From Cyclospora cayetanensis (taxonomy: Eukaryota; Apicomplexa; Conoidasida; Eucoccidiorida; Eimeriidae): 64,000 bases of DNA. Position 1 is the stretch's first letter, and each line of letters opens with the position of its first letter. The notes below the pieces were generated by a model. The model saw nothing but the letters and a program-made list of their open reading frames with translations, was not told the DNA's origin and did not search any database. The position numbers and the translations under genes were made by a program. Location: positions 77,501-141,500 of the forward strand of contig NW_020312747.1 in NCBI RefSeq assembly GCF_002999335.1, written 5' to 3'. Below, one piece after another: positions 35,812 to 47,735 of this stretch.

Positions 35812-36821
35812 ATGCAATTGATTGCTTGTCACTTGTGACTGAGCGCTTTGGCAACGAAGTCCTTTTATCGCTACCAGATTATACTTGGACGTCTCTTTAT
35901 CAAAGAGAATTTAGCTTGGAGACTGATGATTTCATGTATGGACTGGATGCCTTCACACAAACTCGTTTATCGAATATCTTGGAGCAGTACACCGTGGAAT
36001 CTATTAACGGTCGGGCAAGCATCACACTTTATCCATTTCATCATGCTGTCCCAGATGCTGCTGCTACAAAGCCAAAAGCCAACAGGCATTGCTTTGCAAG
36101 AACACATTGGAAACCGTCTAGTCAAGAGGTGGCAAAACGAGAGCTCTTGCCGCGAGATGTGGCGAGATGGCACATCGACCATTTCAACGGAGCACTCCAC
36201 AAGGCATGCCAGCGGGCAGTGGAGTTGGCTGAGCTTCTCTGTATACACTAGTAGAGGGCGTACCGGGGAACCGAAATTCACCGCAGATGCTGGAATCAAA
36301 GCGGAAAGCGGTTAAGCAGCAGCCACTACAGTTCTCGCGTACAGCGGCAGAAGAGGGAATCCCTCTCTCACTTTCGACACATGGTAACGTCTGGCACAGG
36401 TATACTGTGACCAAAGACTCACTTATAGGCTATGGCAGCTGTACAAACGGCAAGTTATGCCTCAAATGGCAAACGTGGAAGAGCTCGCCAAAGTTCGGAG
36501 ATATGACCCTCAACCCTCTACTCCTTTTATTGTTAAGTCGAGGGAGTGCCATATTCTTCTTTATCCACAGATTTTGAGCAAATATGCCATGTTTTTATGC
36601 ATTATACACCCTCACAGGCATATCTCACCTTAGGAGCATGTAGCGTAGCTCGTCTTGATGAGGATCCCCCCAGTCTCGTTCACCAGGACCCTATGTGCTT
36701 TCAGGATCTCGATAAGATGAATCCCTCGTTTAGTTCAAAATGCACAGCAGCGACACACAAACAGGGAAAGAATGGTCTACAAGTACAGATAAACATGAAG
36801 TTTATATGGAAGGTAGTAAGG
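35812..36821 (+). CDS. Unresolved multi-exon gene fragments
   Basis: Three protein-like stretches lie in a row. The first follows an acceptor-like CTTCATAG near 35810 (FGNEVLLSLPDYTWTSLYQ, DDFMYGLDAFTQTRLSN). The second is near 36430-36560 (LWQLYKRQVMPQMANVEEL, DPQPSTPFIVKSRECH). The third is near 36620-36811 (ACSVARLDEDPPSLVHQD), ending at a GTAGTA donor. They are in different frames and I could not find splice sites that join them in phase. They may be one soluble protein with short exons or parts of a decayed gene. Nothing is recognised. Confidence 0.3.
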
Positions 36822-36830
36822 CTGCGTTAG

Positions 36831-39490
36831 CTCTGGGCTGCATTAGCTCTCAGTAATGCATACTCCTGTGAGGCCTAGCCAACTAGAATGGAGCGGGGCC
36901 GTTGTGGCTGGATGTCCAACTATCACTTCATTTAAATAATGGCTCCCCAGAGTATCCTCTTCATAGGGTGTTTTTCTACTAGGGGATCTGGGTATGACAC
37001 CTATAATGATTATCAATGACTCCCTGAAAAGCAGTTCGAACACGATGTCGCCAATTTGGACGGGCTTGGGTACTAGAAAAAGAAATAGAAGCATTTCGGG
37101 GTTATGGCTATGATGCACTACAAAAGAGCCATCCTGACTAACAATGTTGCACGAATGACTCGTAGCCAAAAGCTTTACTCTTCACTTGTTAGAGGAAGAC
37201 GCTGGGAAGGGGCTTTGGCAAGCATTTGGGAATGGTCTATGTGGTACTGAAGGCATACCTTATGTACTTTTAAAAGGCATACAAGAAAGGCCATTTTAAT
37301 AGCCACATAACCTTCCTCTATCTGCTTTTATTGCAGATGGTCATGCATCTAAGTGCACAAACAACGACAGGGAATAGATTAGATACTCACTCATGTGTAC
37401 CTGTTAATCCGCACAGAGCAGCAGGATGGACAGGCACGTATCATATATTCTTGTTGTGAAGAGCTCCTTCTGTGCCGGAGTGTATGTATAATTAGCCTTA
37501 CACACAGTTACTGTGTCCATTCACGAGTTCAGTTTATCAGAAAAAAAGCGTCGTGGTAGCGTCTGGTGAATAGAGTATTCAGCTGCGTGGTAAGCCGGCT
37601 GTCTTGTTCGTCGCACTCAAGTTCAGCAAAACTGTCCCAAGCCTCCTGCTAACCATGTGCATTCCGGATTCCCCCACGCCTGGTAAAAGGATGCTTAGGC
37701 GCTTTTTGAATCAATCCTTGGTGCATGGAGCAAGTGAAAAGTAGCGCTTGGTTTTTCAAGTTTTTTGTTTATGATCATACCGTTCTCTGCTACACAGGCA
37801 TCGTCTACGGCCTCTTTTTAGTCTGAATAGTCCCTGATTAGTGACGTAGATTTTTGGTTTGTCATGCATTCCAGCTCATCCGTCGAGTCTCACAGACAAG
37901 GTAGTACAGCAAGACAAGTGGTACCCCTGAAACTGAAATGGTTTTCTTTTGCTTCCATTGGGTATTTTTCCACTTTGGGATGCTCGTCTTACTTTAAACA
38001 TACACATTGGTAAAACATAGGGTACGCCATGATCAGTATATACTTAGAGATTTGAATTGCATTGATCTTTATTTTAGCCTTCAACTCCCCAAATATTGGT
38101 AGTGGATAGAGTAAAGGTTTCGAATCACTGCGATCGAAACAGCTGCAGACAACATCTGATCTTAAAGCTTGTCAGCAGCTCAATGTTAGCAGCTGTCATA
38201 GAGCACACGAACCAGGCCGTTATGTCAAGGTCGAATCCTTTGCAAACTGGTGACGATTGTGGCTTTGCGAGCCGTATGGAGTGTACCTTTCTCTCGCTGC
38301 TTCAATCGGGGGCTTAAAATTCTGCTCTCGCCATCTATAGCCGAATAGGGCAGGGAAAAGCTGTTTAGATGTGTCATTCAAATTCATGACTTTTAGTCGG
38401 TCTCCGCTGCAACCCGAGTCTAAGATGGGCCGTGGAGTGTCTATTCCCATAAACGCTTCTTTGCAAGGTCTTCTTACTCTAGACACTGGTTGTAAAGGCA
38501 AAAGGCTAATTTTATTTCTGCTCGCTGAAAACTACATTCACCTTCGAAATTCTATCCTATTGCTGCTCTATCTCGAACGCTATTGGTAGCAAGGAGATGG
38601 TGGCAAAGTGCAGGAACCCAAATAACATAGCCATTACATTGGGGTCGGGTTCTCGCCTTAGTATCTCTCAATAGCTTCGCCAGCAGAATTCCACCGCACT
38701 TGAAACCAACTAAACCACTGGCGCTTCCTCAAAAAATTGTATGCCAAGGAAGGCAGCCGAAAGCAATGCCCAGGATTGTGCTGACAAATTGCTGAGACTC
38801 ACTATAGGGTCATCATGTTTGATGGCCCGGCAGGCTATTGCAAGCCTTTGCTGGCTTTTCCATTTAACGCCGTACCGTATCCCGTAAATACATAGCTCCT
38901 GTATCGTGTGCTTGGTGGGCCCGGGCCTCGAATAGTTGGAAATCGATAAATCCCTCGTGACATGGCGAAACTCAACATCCCACGCATGTCCCTGGGCGTC
39001 GTATCGTCTCTTCTCTATCCATCACAAATCCCCCAAAACTCTCCTCCATCAATGCTGTCGTCGCTACGAGCCTTTTACACTTGGCCTCTCTAACACATGT
39101 ATGTGTATGCAGCCTTATATTTCTAAGCGCTAAGTTTTTTGAATCATCCACCCCACAAGTGTTTCTTAATACAAGGCTGCTCAGAGGGCTTAGGGGTAAT
39201 ACAAAATTCAGGAAGAAAAACAAGTGATTCGTATTGGTGAAAAAAAACTATAACCTGTTGGATTCAGTCTGTAGTGATATCCAAAACTTTCTCTTAGTAG
39301 TTCATCGTGGTTGTGAATTGATGGCATATCAATGAAAGAGAGCAAACTGGAAATACGCTGTGGAAATGCCTGTATCTGTAGGAGTCCGCCTTAGCTTATA
39401 CAGTATTAGGCATAAGCAGAGCCCAACGGTGGTACCCCTCAATGTACGCGCTAAACTGCAGCTTGCTGCTGGATTACTCAGTTAATGTCT
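36831..39490. other. Long repeat-poor stretch with no supported gene
   Basis: Open frames on both strands stay below about 110 codons. The most protein-like are on the minus strand: 36843-37169 (with KPVQIGDIVFELL) and 38220-38501 (with MGIDTPRPILDSGCS). Neither has convincing exon boundaries. These may be 3' exons of the large minus-strand locus that starts near 46.7 kb. Confidence 0.4.
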
Positions 39491-39491
39491 A

Positions 39492-42400
39492 CTAAAGTGG
39501 CAGTGCATCATACCCTACGTTTTCTCTGTGCAACAAAGAAGGCACGGCGATGTCCTGTTGCGAAGCCAGTGCACGAGGCTCTGTTTCTTCCGCTGGGTGC
39601 TCTGTTTCTGCGTCGTGCGCAAGAGCTTCAACAATAGTACCGTCGGGGAGTCTGACACATCGCCAAGCACCAAATATATACTGGTCCTTCAGTGACACAT
39701 TTTAAAGACCAGGATACAAGGCTGCAGCTTTCCTATCCTCTCTGTTCCATCTAAGTCCAGCGAGAAGCTACCACACCTGAGGAATCTCCTGTACAGTGCT
39801 TGTGTTCCTGCCTTAGAGTTCACGGTGTATATCGCCAGCTCAGTTATAAGGTCGGCGTCATGCTGCTTTTTCCCTTCACTCAGATATTTCCACTCTGTTG
39901 TGGTCACGTTAAGGGCTTCCTGGACCTCCGTAACTAGCTCCCCCACCACGCGAAGAACATAGTGAAAAGTGACACATGAGTGATATGCGTTAGCTTAAAG
40001 AATCCAGCGTGTGAGAGCTGTTCGTCAAATACAATGCAATGCTTCTGTAGCTATCAATGGTATATTTTAATTGACCTACCTGGGTAGTGAGTTATTCTAA
40101 GGCTTCGGATTTCCCCTCCGGAGCCTATATATTGGCTTGCGTTCTCGCAGCAGCGCATCAAGTATCTCTCCGACACTTCAACGTCCAGAGGCAAATGAAA
40201 CAGCGAATCATCCCCTGTTAGCCTCCTATGTGTGTCACTCACTTGCCCTTGACGGTGAATCCATATTGCATATCCGTAGAAGGCCTGCCGATGGCGGATA
40301 CCTCAAAGAGATACACCCTCCATCATTGGCCCTCGTGGATTCGTGAAGGTATTCATCAACGGGAAACAGGAACAATACAGCATCTTGTACCTTAGTTTTG
40401 GCTGGGGGTGGTGTGCCGCATAAAGATTTACACACGAATTACGTACAAGCGTGCTCAGGCCCATGCAAACCAAGTCGATGACCAGCTTTATAATGACTCC
40501 GAAAGTCCCGCTGTTGACATCTCGCTTGTAGTAGCTAAACAGCATGAATGAAGTACCTCTCCATTCGCCTTTAATTGCCTCAATAGTAAGCATGAGGATG
40601 GGGCTAAGGGCAGTAGCGGCACCCAACGCACTAAGAAATTGATAAACTGTGTCACACCAGAAAGCACAATCAGTGCTGCAATATATATAGATTCAAAGTT
40701 CTGTATACATGCTGCATAAGCTCGTCTTACTGCCGATGAGCCCTTTGTAAAAATGCTGCATCCTGATTACCTGGGTAAGGCTGTCTTCCCAGAGTTACAT
40801 TCGCAACGTGCAAAACTGCTGAGGCGAGTACAAAGACAATGAAACACGCAAGCGGGCCAGCCACTGATGTGCCAATGACCTGACTGAGCGCCAGCACATC
40901 CTGAACATCATAATATGAGAAATCACAACAGGTCCGAGGAATAGCCTGTTGACCGCAGGCTCTTCAGTCTCTGCACGCCGTCATCAAATTGCTCAGCCAG
41001 CCAGCTCTTTGTGAAAGGATCAAAACGTATGCTTTTTCGCCATGTGCATAACCTTAATATATGCACTGCAGACACTGTCTGTAGCTATACCTGGACAAAT
41101 TCAAGTCGAACGTAAAAGGCACTTAATTCGATTTCGTACACTGGGACCTGGATTGCGCGGAGAAACAGCCATGTTCCCGAACCAAAAACGAGACTACAGC
41201 ACCAAATGGCCAGGACTACGCATAGTAGGGCGCCGGCTAGTGTGCCTGAAGCATTGAAATGCATGTGAATGACACGAGGAACCATGTTTGCGGTGTATGG
41301 CTCGCCTGCATTTCTTTCTTTGAGATCATGGTAAACTCTGTTTACAAAGTTCATTCTGCTGCAGTGTGCATGAACAGAGGCGGGCATACGACAGTTTGCT
41401 TGGAAATCCTGATGCTATCACATTAGGTTACCCTCCCGTTAGCGTAAACAGTTTCCGTGCATTGTCTGCGGCACGAGCGATGCCTTTTGCTTCGTTTTGT
41501 GCCTTTGTTGATGATTACCATTGGCGAGTTAAAATTTCTGTTCACTGGCAGGAGTGGCATAGTCAAGTTGCCTCGCTACTCGACCCTAGGCTATTTGGTA
41601 TACAAAATGGCGCTCCTCAGAGTGTCTTGGCATCACACACATGCTCAAAAAACTTATAGTGAGGGTCTTACAGTTTTCTCTTGTGTCTAAAGATGGTCTA
41701 AAGTCGTCTAACAAGGAGCTTTTCAAGTACTTCAGCTTCCGCGAGGCCTCACTGGGGTGCGACAATGTCATGCCACAGTAGACTTGACAAATAACAGGCA
41801 CCGTAACGCAAGAAGAGGCAAGAACTTACCCACATTCACATTGAGCCGCCACCTAGTGAGCAGGTGCCCCAACCAGCAAAGTAGCCCATAGGCAACTGTA
41901 GAAATGCATGTTAAGTGACAAAAACCTCGATTTGCTTATGCAAAAGGAAATAGACCTGGAATGGGGAGCCTACCTGAATACCTATAATTAGGAACTGCGT
42001 TGAGATCTGCGATGGACTCTAGAGTTTCAGTCGACTCCCTATGCCGCCAAGCACGGACTCCATCCTTGGAAACGATGGGTGCAGGGTCTGCACGAGCTTT
42101 CAAATAGAAGTGCACGATCACTAGAATTGTTTTCAGTTTCGTGAAGCCAGTGCCATGCCTTGTCTGCTTGAGGATGCAAAGTAGCGGCCTTTTTCTAGTA
42201 TATGAAAAACGCAGATCAGCAGAATACAAACCTGATTTCATTTCTTCGCACGCCTGGAGGGCGCATACAAGTTGTTGTAAAAGGTCGTCAGCTGTACGAG
42301 CAACAAAACAAGCGTGCCATTTGGCAACATAGATCGTTGTAGCACAATGTGTGCGCCTGAGTTATATTACATTTTGGTCGTTTTTTATCCTTTTGTCCAA

Positions 42401-45400
42401 AATGCCATGAAATTTATTGGGTACAAGCACTTTAAGCATTTTATACCCTTCGCACGCTCCAGTGACGCCCCCCAAAATTGACGATGCTGTTGTGCCTTGT
42501 TGCCATGAGTGTCGTTTTTCCTTCCCCCGATCAGGGCTGCTGCGTGCTCGAGTTGAAGTTCAAACTCAATATGCCCTTTGCTGTACTTGGGCAGCAGTTG
42601 ACAGCGGAAGTACAAGTGGCACAGCCAGCAGTCGAGGCTGGTTCCTATTGTGTGCTCTATATCAATATAGCGACGAATCGAAGGATCTACCGGCCCCCGC
42701 AGTAGAGGAACCTGAAAAAGCAGCACGCGTTGTGCGGTATAAATCCTTTTGCACAATAAGGGTTTTGGTATTTCAGGGGTAAATACTGTCATAAAAGGTA
42801 AGCAAAGACTCCAACGTGCAAGTTCGCTGAACGAAGACCTAGAACCTGAGAGCTGATTGTCCCAGCAAATACTAGATATGGGGTTTACGACTCCTCTAGG
42901 CGTGCGCAGTCATAACATAAGCTGGCAGTTGGCTCCAGGCTGGAGGAAACATGACAAAGAGTATCAACACCTTATAGCTTCCTTCAATAATCCGAAAGTC
43001 CGAGTCCACTAAGGGAAAAGCGCCCCAACCTACGACCTGCGAGACAAGCCACACGCTCCTCACTGTACTAGTGTGCCATACTACTGTGATTTGCCTGGCC
43101 ATAGCTTGCGGCCGTAAGCCTCAATGTTAAGGCTGCAGACGACGTTATCGTCCATAAATTAGGGGTAGGATAGTTTGAGGCATCGGGCTCGTGGGTCCTG
43201 CCTTGTCGACTGGAGAGTGTTGACCCCGCAGTAAAAACAGTTCAAAAACAAAGCACATTCCGGGCTGTACATCGATCTCCGAGGGGCAGACCAATACAAT
43301 TGTATCGTCCAACCTAAACGGCCGCGCAAAAGCTCATGGTGCTAGTTGTAGGGAACTTGACCATGAAGACTGGTCATTCGCGTGGTATTCCTAAGCAGAG
43401 AGACTGAGACAGGGCTAAGGAGAGGGATAGAAAAACCACAGGAAGGCAGAACAAAGGGGAAATAGAATTGGGGAGGAACAAACGGAGGGGTCCAGAGGAT
43501 CAAATCACTCTGCAGCTGAGAACCCCCTTTCAGCGATTGGTAGCTACAGCTTGACGGGAGCAAATGCAGTACTAAAGCTTCTACTTCGAAGTGATGAGGG
43601 TCTTGCCTGAGGCATTCATCTTTAAATGTCCCTCCGAATTCGATCGGTGTCGTGACTCCCGATGTTCCTCCAGCACAGATAACTTCTTGTTCATCTGCTG
43701 TGGATTCTGAAAAAGTCGAGAAGGACGCGGTATCTTTCCGTTTCTCAAGCACCTCCTGCAACATTTTCTGCCCTACTGACTGGAGGCCGCTCCAGCGAAG
43801 CCGAGTGCCGCCTGTGCAGAGGGACCCGTAGCACCCGCATCATTCAAAAAAAATTGCTCCTATTTGCTTCAGCCATGTCTTCGAGTGCCGGCGATGCGCA
43901 AAAGAAGCTTTGTGGGGTGAGCAATCTACATTCTCAACAATACTCATAAATGCCTTTCTTGAGATGCAGGCAAGGGTTACACGGCCATTCTGCCATTATC
44001 AAAAATAAGCATCATTACACTATCGATTTCCTTTTTTAAAGATAAATTTGGAGTAGTGCTGCAGTATTTGTCGAGGGATCCCAGCTTTCTCGCTTAACCT
44101 ACCAATGCGCGTCCAAATCGAGACCGACATGATGTATCGGCCGGGGGGCACTTTGTCTTTAAGGCCACGACAAAAGTCAATAGACATTTTTACTGGCTGC
44201 GGAGCTCGTAGCCACTCAACGCGATACAACTTTCCTAAGCACAAACGGCAGTTATATGCACAGTGCATTGTAACTTCAACACCGCAAGATACGTGGTATC
44301 TGACGGTGATAGGATACCCAGAAAAAAACTGGTCACTACAGCGAAACGTATCATCGAAACTCAAACAAAAGTAGTCACGCATGGATGTTAGAGCCTCTAT
44401 CAAGAGCGGCTGTCACTGTTTGCTACAAAGTGCGAAGATATTTTTGGAGATAGATGAAGTCTGGCTACGTTCACACACATCGCAAGACGGGAAAGGGCGG
44501 TTTCGTCAGATTCTCATTATTGTGCATTCAACGTGCTAAAAGTCTACCAAGGGGAACAAAGTTGTGGTTTTTGGACATTGCGGCTTTTTCTGGTTGTGTC
44601 ATGTCGGCACTATATTCCCCGTCCTTCTTCAAGAGGCCGTAGACAGCAGAGAGTCGCGCTTCACGCCGTGCCATACGTGCCTCCATGCGGCACTCACACT
44701 CCCTGACCAACTTTACCAGGTGATTCTGTGGCAGCATGTGTGTAGACACAGTATAAAAGCACACACCACGCACTTTAGCTGCAGTGCACCATGAATAAAG
44801 CTCAAAGTGTGTCCCACATTGACGTACACCCTGTTTGGATTGCCAGAATGGAATAACGCGACAGGAAGGCTTCAGGCTGGCCACTAAAGCTTGCGCTGGA
44901 GCTGATTTTGTTTAACAAAGTTGCTGTAGCAGACAAAGTAGCGCTGGCGTGTTTTCCTGGGCTTTTAGGGAAAATATACCGCAGCTGAAGTCCCTGCTTA
45001 AATTTCTTTACGTTCGAAGATAGACAGGTACTGGTAAGGTTGCACTCAGCCCGCAGCAAGAGGTGGGATCAAGGGCATCAAAGGATGCTTAATGCTTCTT
45101 TTTCAAGAGGCTTAAGGGCTATGACAAACAGGTGCTCAAAAGTTGCACCTGTCTTGCAAGATCTTGTTTTTCTGCCTGTCGCTGAAGAACCCTGAGCTTT
45201 GCCTCCTTCCTTTCGATTTCTTCCAAAATCCGCTTGCGAATAACTTGTTCATGCAACAACAGGCGCTGTTGCTGCTCCTGCAACTCTTTTTGTCTTGCAA
45301 CGCACGCGGCTATTTTGACGTGGGCTTCTTTTTGTTCGATTGCTAGAACGTCATTCTCGTTGGCAACTCCAATAATGAGTGCGTCGCCTTGCGTCAAATG

Positions 45401-46695
45401 CTGAAGGAGCCGCGACCATTCAGAGTAATCCGACACATGATTTTCCCCTTCCATGCTGAATATGCTGTCATTTAGTTAGATGGGCACTCTGAGGTACCTC
45501 TTCTTTATGAGCGAAAGCTTGCTGTGGCCTCCCACATTTGCTTGCATACAGCAAACAGTATTGTGGGGATAAACGAGCACCTTGAGGTTACAACTAGGTG
45601 TTTTATGGCCACATACTTCAAGTTCTTCGAAGTAAATTTCCAGGGGTTTAGTGGTACTGGCAAACAGGTCGTTCCTCAGCTCTGCAATGCGCCGCTCTGA
45701 CGCATCTAACTTGGCTGTATACAGCGAAATTAAGACCAAAGTGCAACATTAGAAATACCAGAAACTCAGCCATGGATTCGCTTTGTTGTGGTTCCTCATG
45801 GATGTCCTTCTGCTGTGGCCAAATGTCCGTCAATTATTACTTGAACGGAGAAACGAACTAGCACAAGAAGAGGGGCGATTTTGTGGAGTGTAGCTGGACC
45901 TATAATCTTTTCTGTTTCCTCGTCGTCCATCTCCTCTACCCACTCGATTCCGTCCGCCTCGTCTTTTCCCTCCACACTCGATATAAGCCCCTGCTGTAAA
46001 AAGCGAAGAATGGCACATATTAATGCATCCCAATTAACGGAAGTGGTGCAGCGAAACGGGGAGAGGAGAAGCATGCCAGGATCAGGTGGAGACTCTCTAT
46101 CTAAGAACTGCACTTAATGGAAAGGTTTGCAGCCCTAGGAATATAGTCTATCTGTCTATTCCTTCATCAGTATAGATTGTATCAAACTGTGAGCCTTCCA
46201 TTACATATCATTTGACCAGTACCGTTCCAGAATTAAGCCACACGGCACAAGAACTGCCCACCTGAAATGCTTTGCCTAATTCGCACCGTTACATCTAATG
46301 TGACGCACCTGAATCGCCACGAGATTTCCTAGGGCTACCGCCGCTGCGTTGTCACAGAGCAGGAGAGTCGATTTGCGTGGCTTGGGGGCCTCAGTGGCCC
46401 CTGCACTAGTTCTTGGCTCTTCTCTGCATACGTCTCTGTCCTCAATAACAACAGCTGATTTCTTCTTCTTCTTCTTTATTTTGGCGGGCTTATTTTGGGG
46501 CTCTTCCTCAGCGATTGACTCTGAGGCTCCGTTGTCTCCATCAGCTCGTTTGTGTGTCCCCCTTGATCTCTCTTTGTCTGACTCTCCCGACGGAGAGCCC
46601 ATAGAGTGAGGTTGCGTGTTCTTCTTCATATGCTTTTTCCTGCGTTCTGAGTCGGAGGGTGACCTTGTAACTTCATTCGGGAGCGGTCCCCTTGC
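39492..46695 (-). CDS. Large multi-exon locus: Lys-rich N-terminus, coiled coil, beta-rich and membrane segments; function unknown
   Basis: Likely exons, in order: 46695-46309 (Lys/Ser-rich; KIKKKKKKSAVV; phase 0 both ends), 46107-45841 (VEEMDDEETEKIIG), about 45726-45480 (PLEIYFEELEVCGHK), 45455-45149 (coiled coil with RILEEIERKEAKLRVLQ), about 45030-44830, about 44730-44580, about 44403-44040 (VPPGRYIMSVSIWTR), about 43764-43550, then a well-phased pair ending 42971 (WGAFPLVDSDFRIIEGSYK) and starting 42711 (VPLLRGPVDP, LDCWLCHLYFRCQLLPKY). Further exons at 42,240-41,960, 41,390-41,090 and 40,626-40,390 carry hydrophobic membrane helices (LAGALLCVVLAIWCC, FGVIIKLVIDLVCMGL). The last open frames lie at 39,949-39,492. 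The whole reads as one long membrane-attached protein, with lipid-binding-like beta segments possible but not shown. It could also be two adjacent genes. Many junctions are unresolved, and the start codon is probably in an exon upstream of 46695. Confidence 0.5.
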
Positions 46696-47735
46696 CTGCG
46701 TATGTGTGGCCGGGCAAATCAAAAGGCTGGTCGGTTCAGAATTACGAGCTTGGACTAGGGTGTGCTGGGAGTGTACACCCTAGTACTAATCCAGGCTCGG
46801 GCTAGGCTGCCGCACATTTGCTTGATATGATTGTCTAGGGTTTATTTCGCTCCGCAGTTGCCTACTTCTTAAGTTGTGCAACGATAAAATAGCAATAGGA
46901 TGATTATGTGCAACGGCAAACTAGTCATCTGCAGTGTTGCGTCTGAAGCAGTCTGGCTTAACTTGCGCTATAAGGAATGCCTATCTGTGCGTGGTGTTAT
47001 TTACGTCTTCCTCCTCGAACTTCGTGACGTCCCCACTGTCTGCCATTCGGGCCGAGTATACCTCCCCTCGCGGTCCCCCCTAGAGCCAAATGTGCAAGGC
47101 AGTGTGTACCTTCTGCCCGCCTTGTGTCTAGAAAAACTATGGAGAAAGCTTTTTAGGGCGACAGGAGGATGGCAGCATTTTTTTTCATCCGTTCCACATG
47201 GACCGACAATGCAAAGCACTAAGTGCCAGCTATCGTATAGAGACCCTTGAGATTCCCTCGATTCCTTGGAGAGCACGCTCCTATCTGTGATACTGAGAGC
47301 TAGTGATGGCTATGCTGAGGAAAGAGGTAGTTAAAGTTCCGCAGCGAGGGAAAGCGCTGTAGCGGTCTGCCTGTTGGTGCAGTGAAGAAGGTTCCTTAGG
47401 GGGCGCCGAAAGCAGACATCCAGCAACCTTTTAGCGAAAAAGCGTAAATTTGGCAACTGTGAGAAGAATTACCCACACAGGCCTAGCTTTAATTAGTGCC
47501 CTAGCACCCAACATCCTTGGGTCCATCGCCAGCCCCCAGCGTAACGATGCGCATCAACCGCGGTACTCGTGCTTGTTAATTTCTTTGCCGCATTACTTAC
47601 CCTTTCATATTCCTCTGGCTTCCCTTGGCTTATTTAGTCCTTCTGCTGCCTCTCCTGCTCGCTTACACTCTAAGAAGCTCTCGGGCCATTGGCTTCGCGC
47701 CATCTTGGGGGGATCTCTGTCAACGGCTGTGACAG
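46696..47735. other. Spacer or 5' exons of the flanking divergent genes
   Basis: Both neighbouring genes appear to start here on opposite strands, but no initiating exon could be fixed for either. A CTAGGGTTTA telomere-like motif lies at 46835-46844. One ATG frame is listed separately. Confidence 0.4.
46900..47250 (+). CDS. Hypothetical ORF, 116 residues
   Basis: ATG-initiated single frame (MIMCNGKLVICSVASEAV), mixed composition and no repeats. The opposite strand carries an equally open frame (47001-47276) ending near a possible donor, so only one, or neither, is real. No domain seen. Confidence 0.2.
   Translation: MIMCNGKLVICSVASEAVWLNLRYKECLSVRGVIYVFLLELRDVPTVCHSGRVYLPSRSPLEPNVQGSVYLLPALCLEKLWRKLFRATGGWQHFFSSVPHGPTMQSTKCQLSYRDP

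Noticed and set aside
38220..38501. Minus-strand frame with PRPILDSGCS, reminiscent of a retroelement protease motif
   Set aside because: Only a few residues match, with no reverse transcriptase, integrase or LTR nearby.
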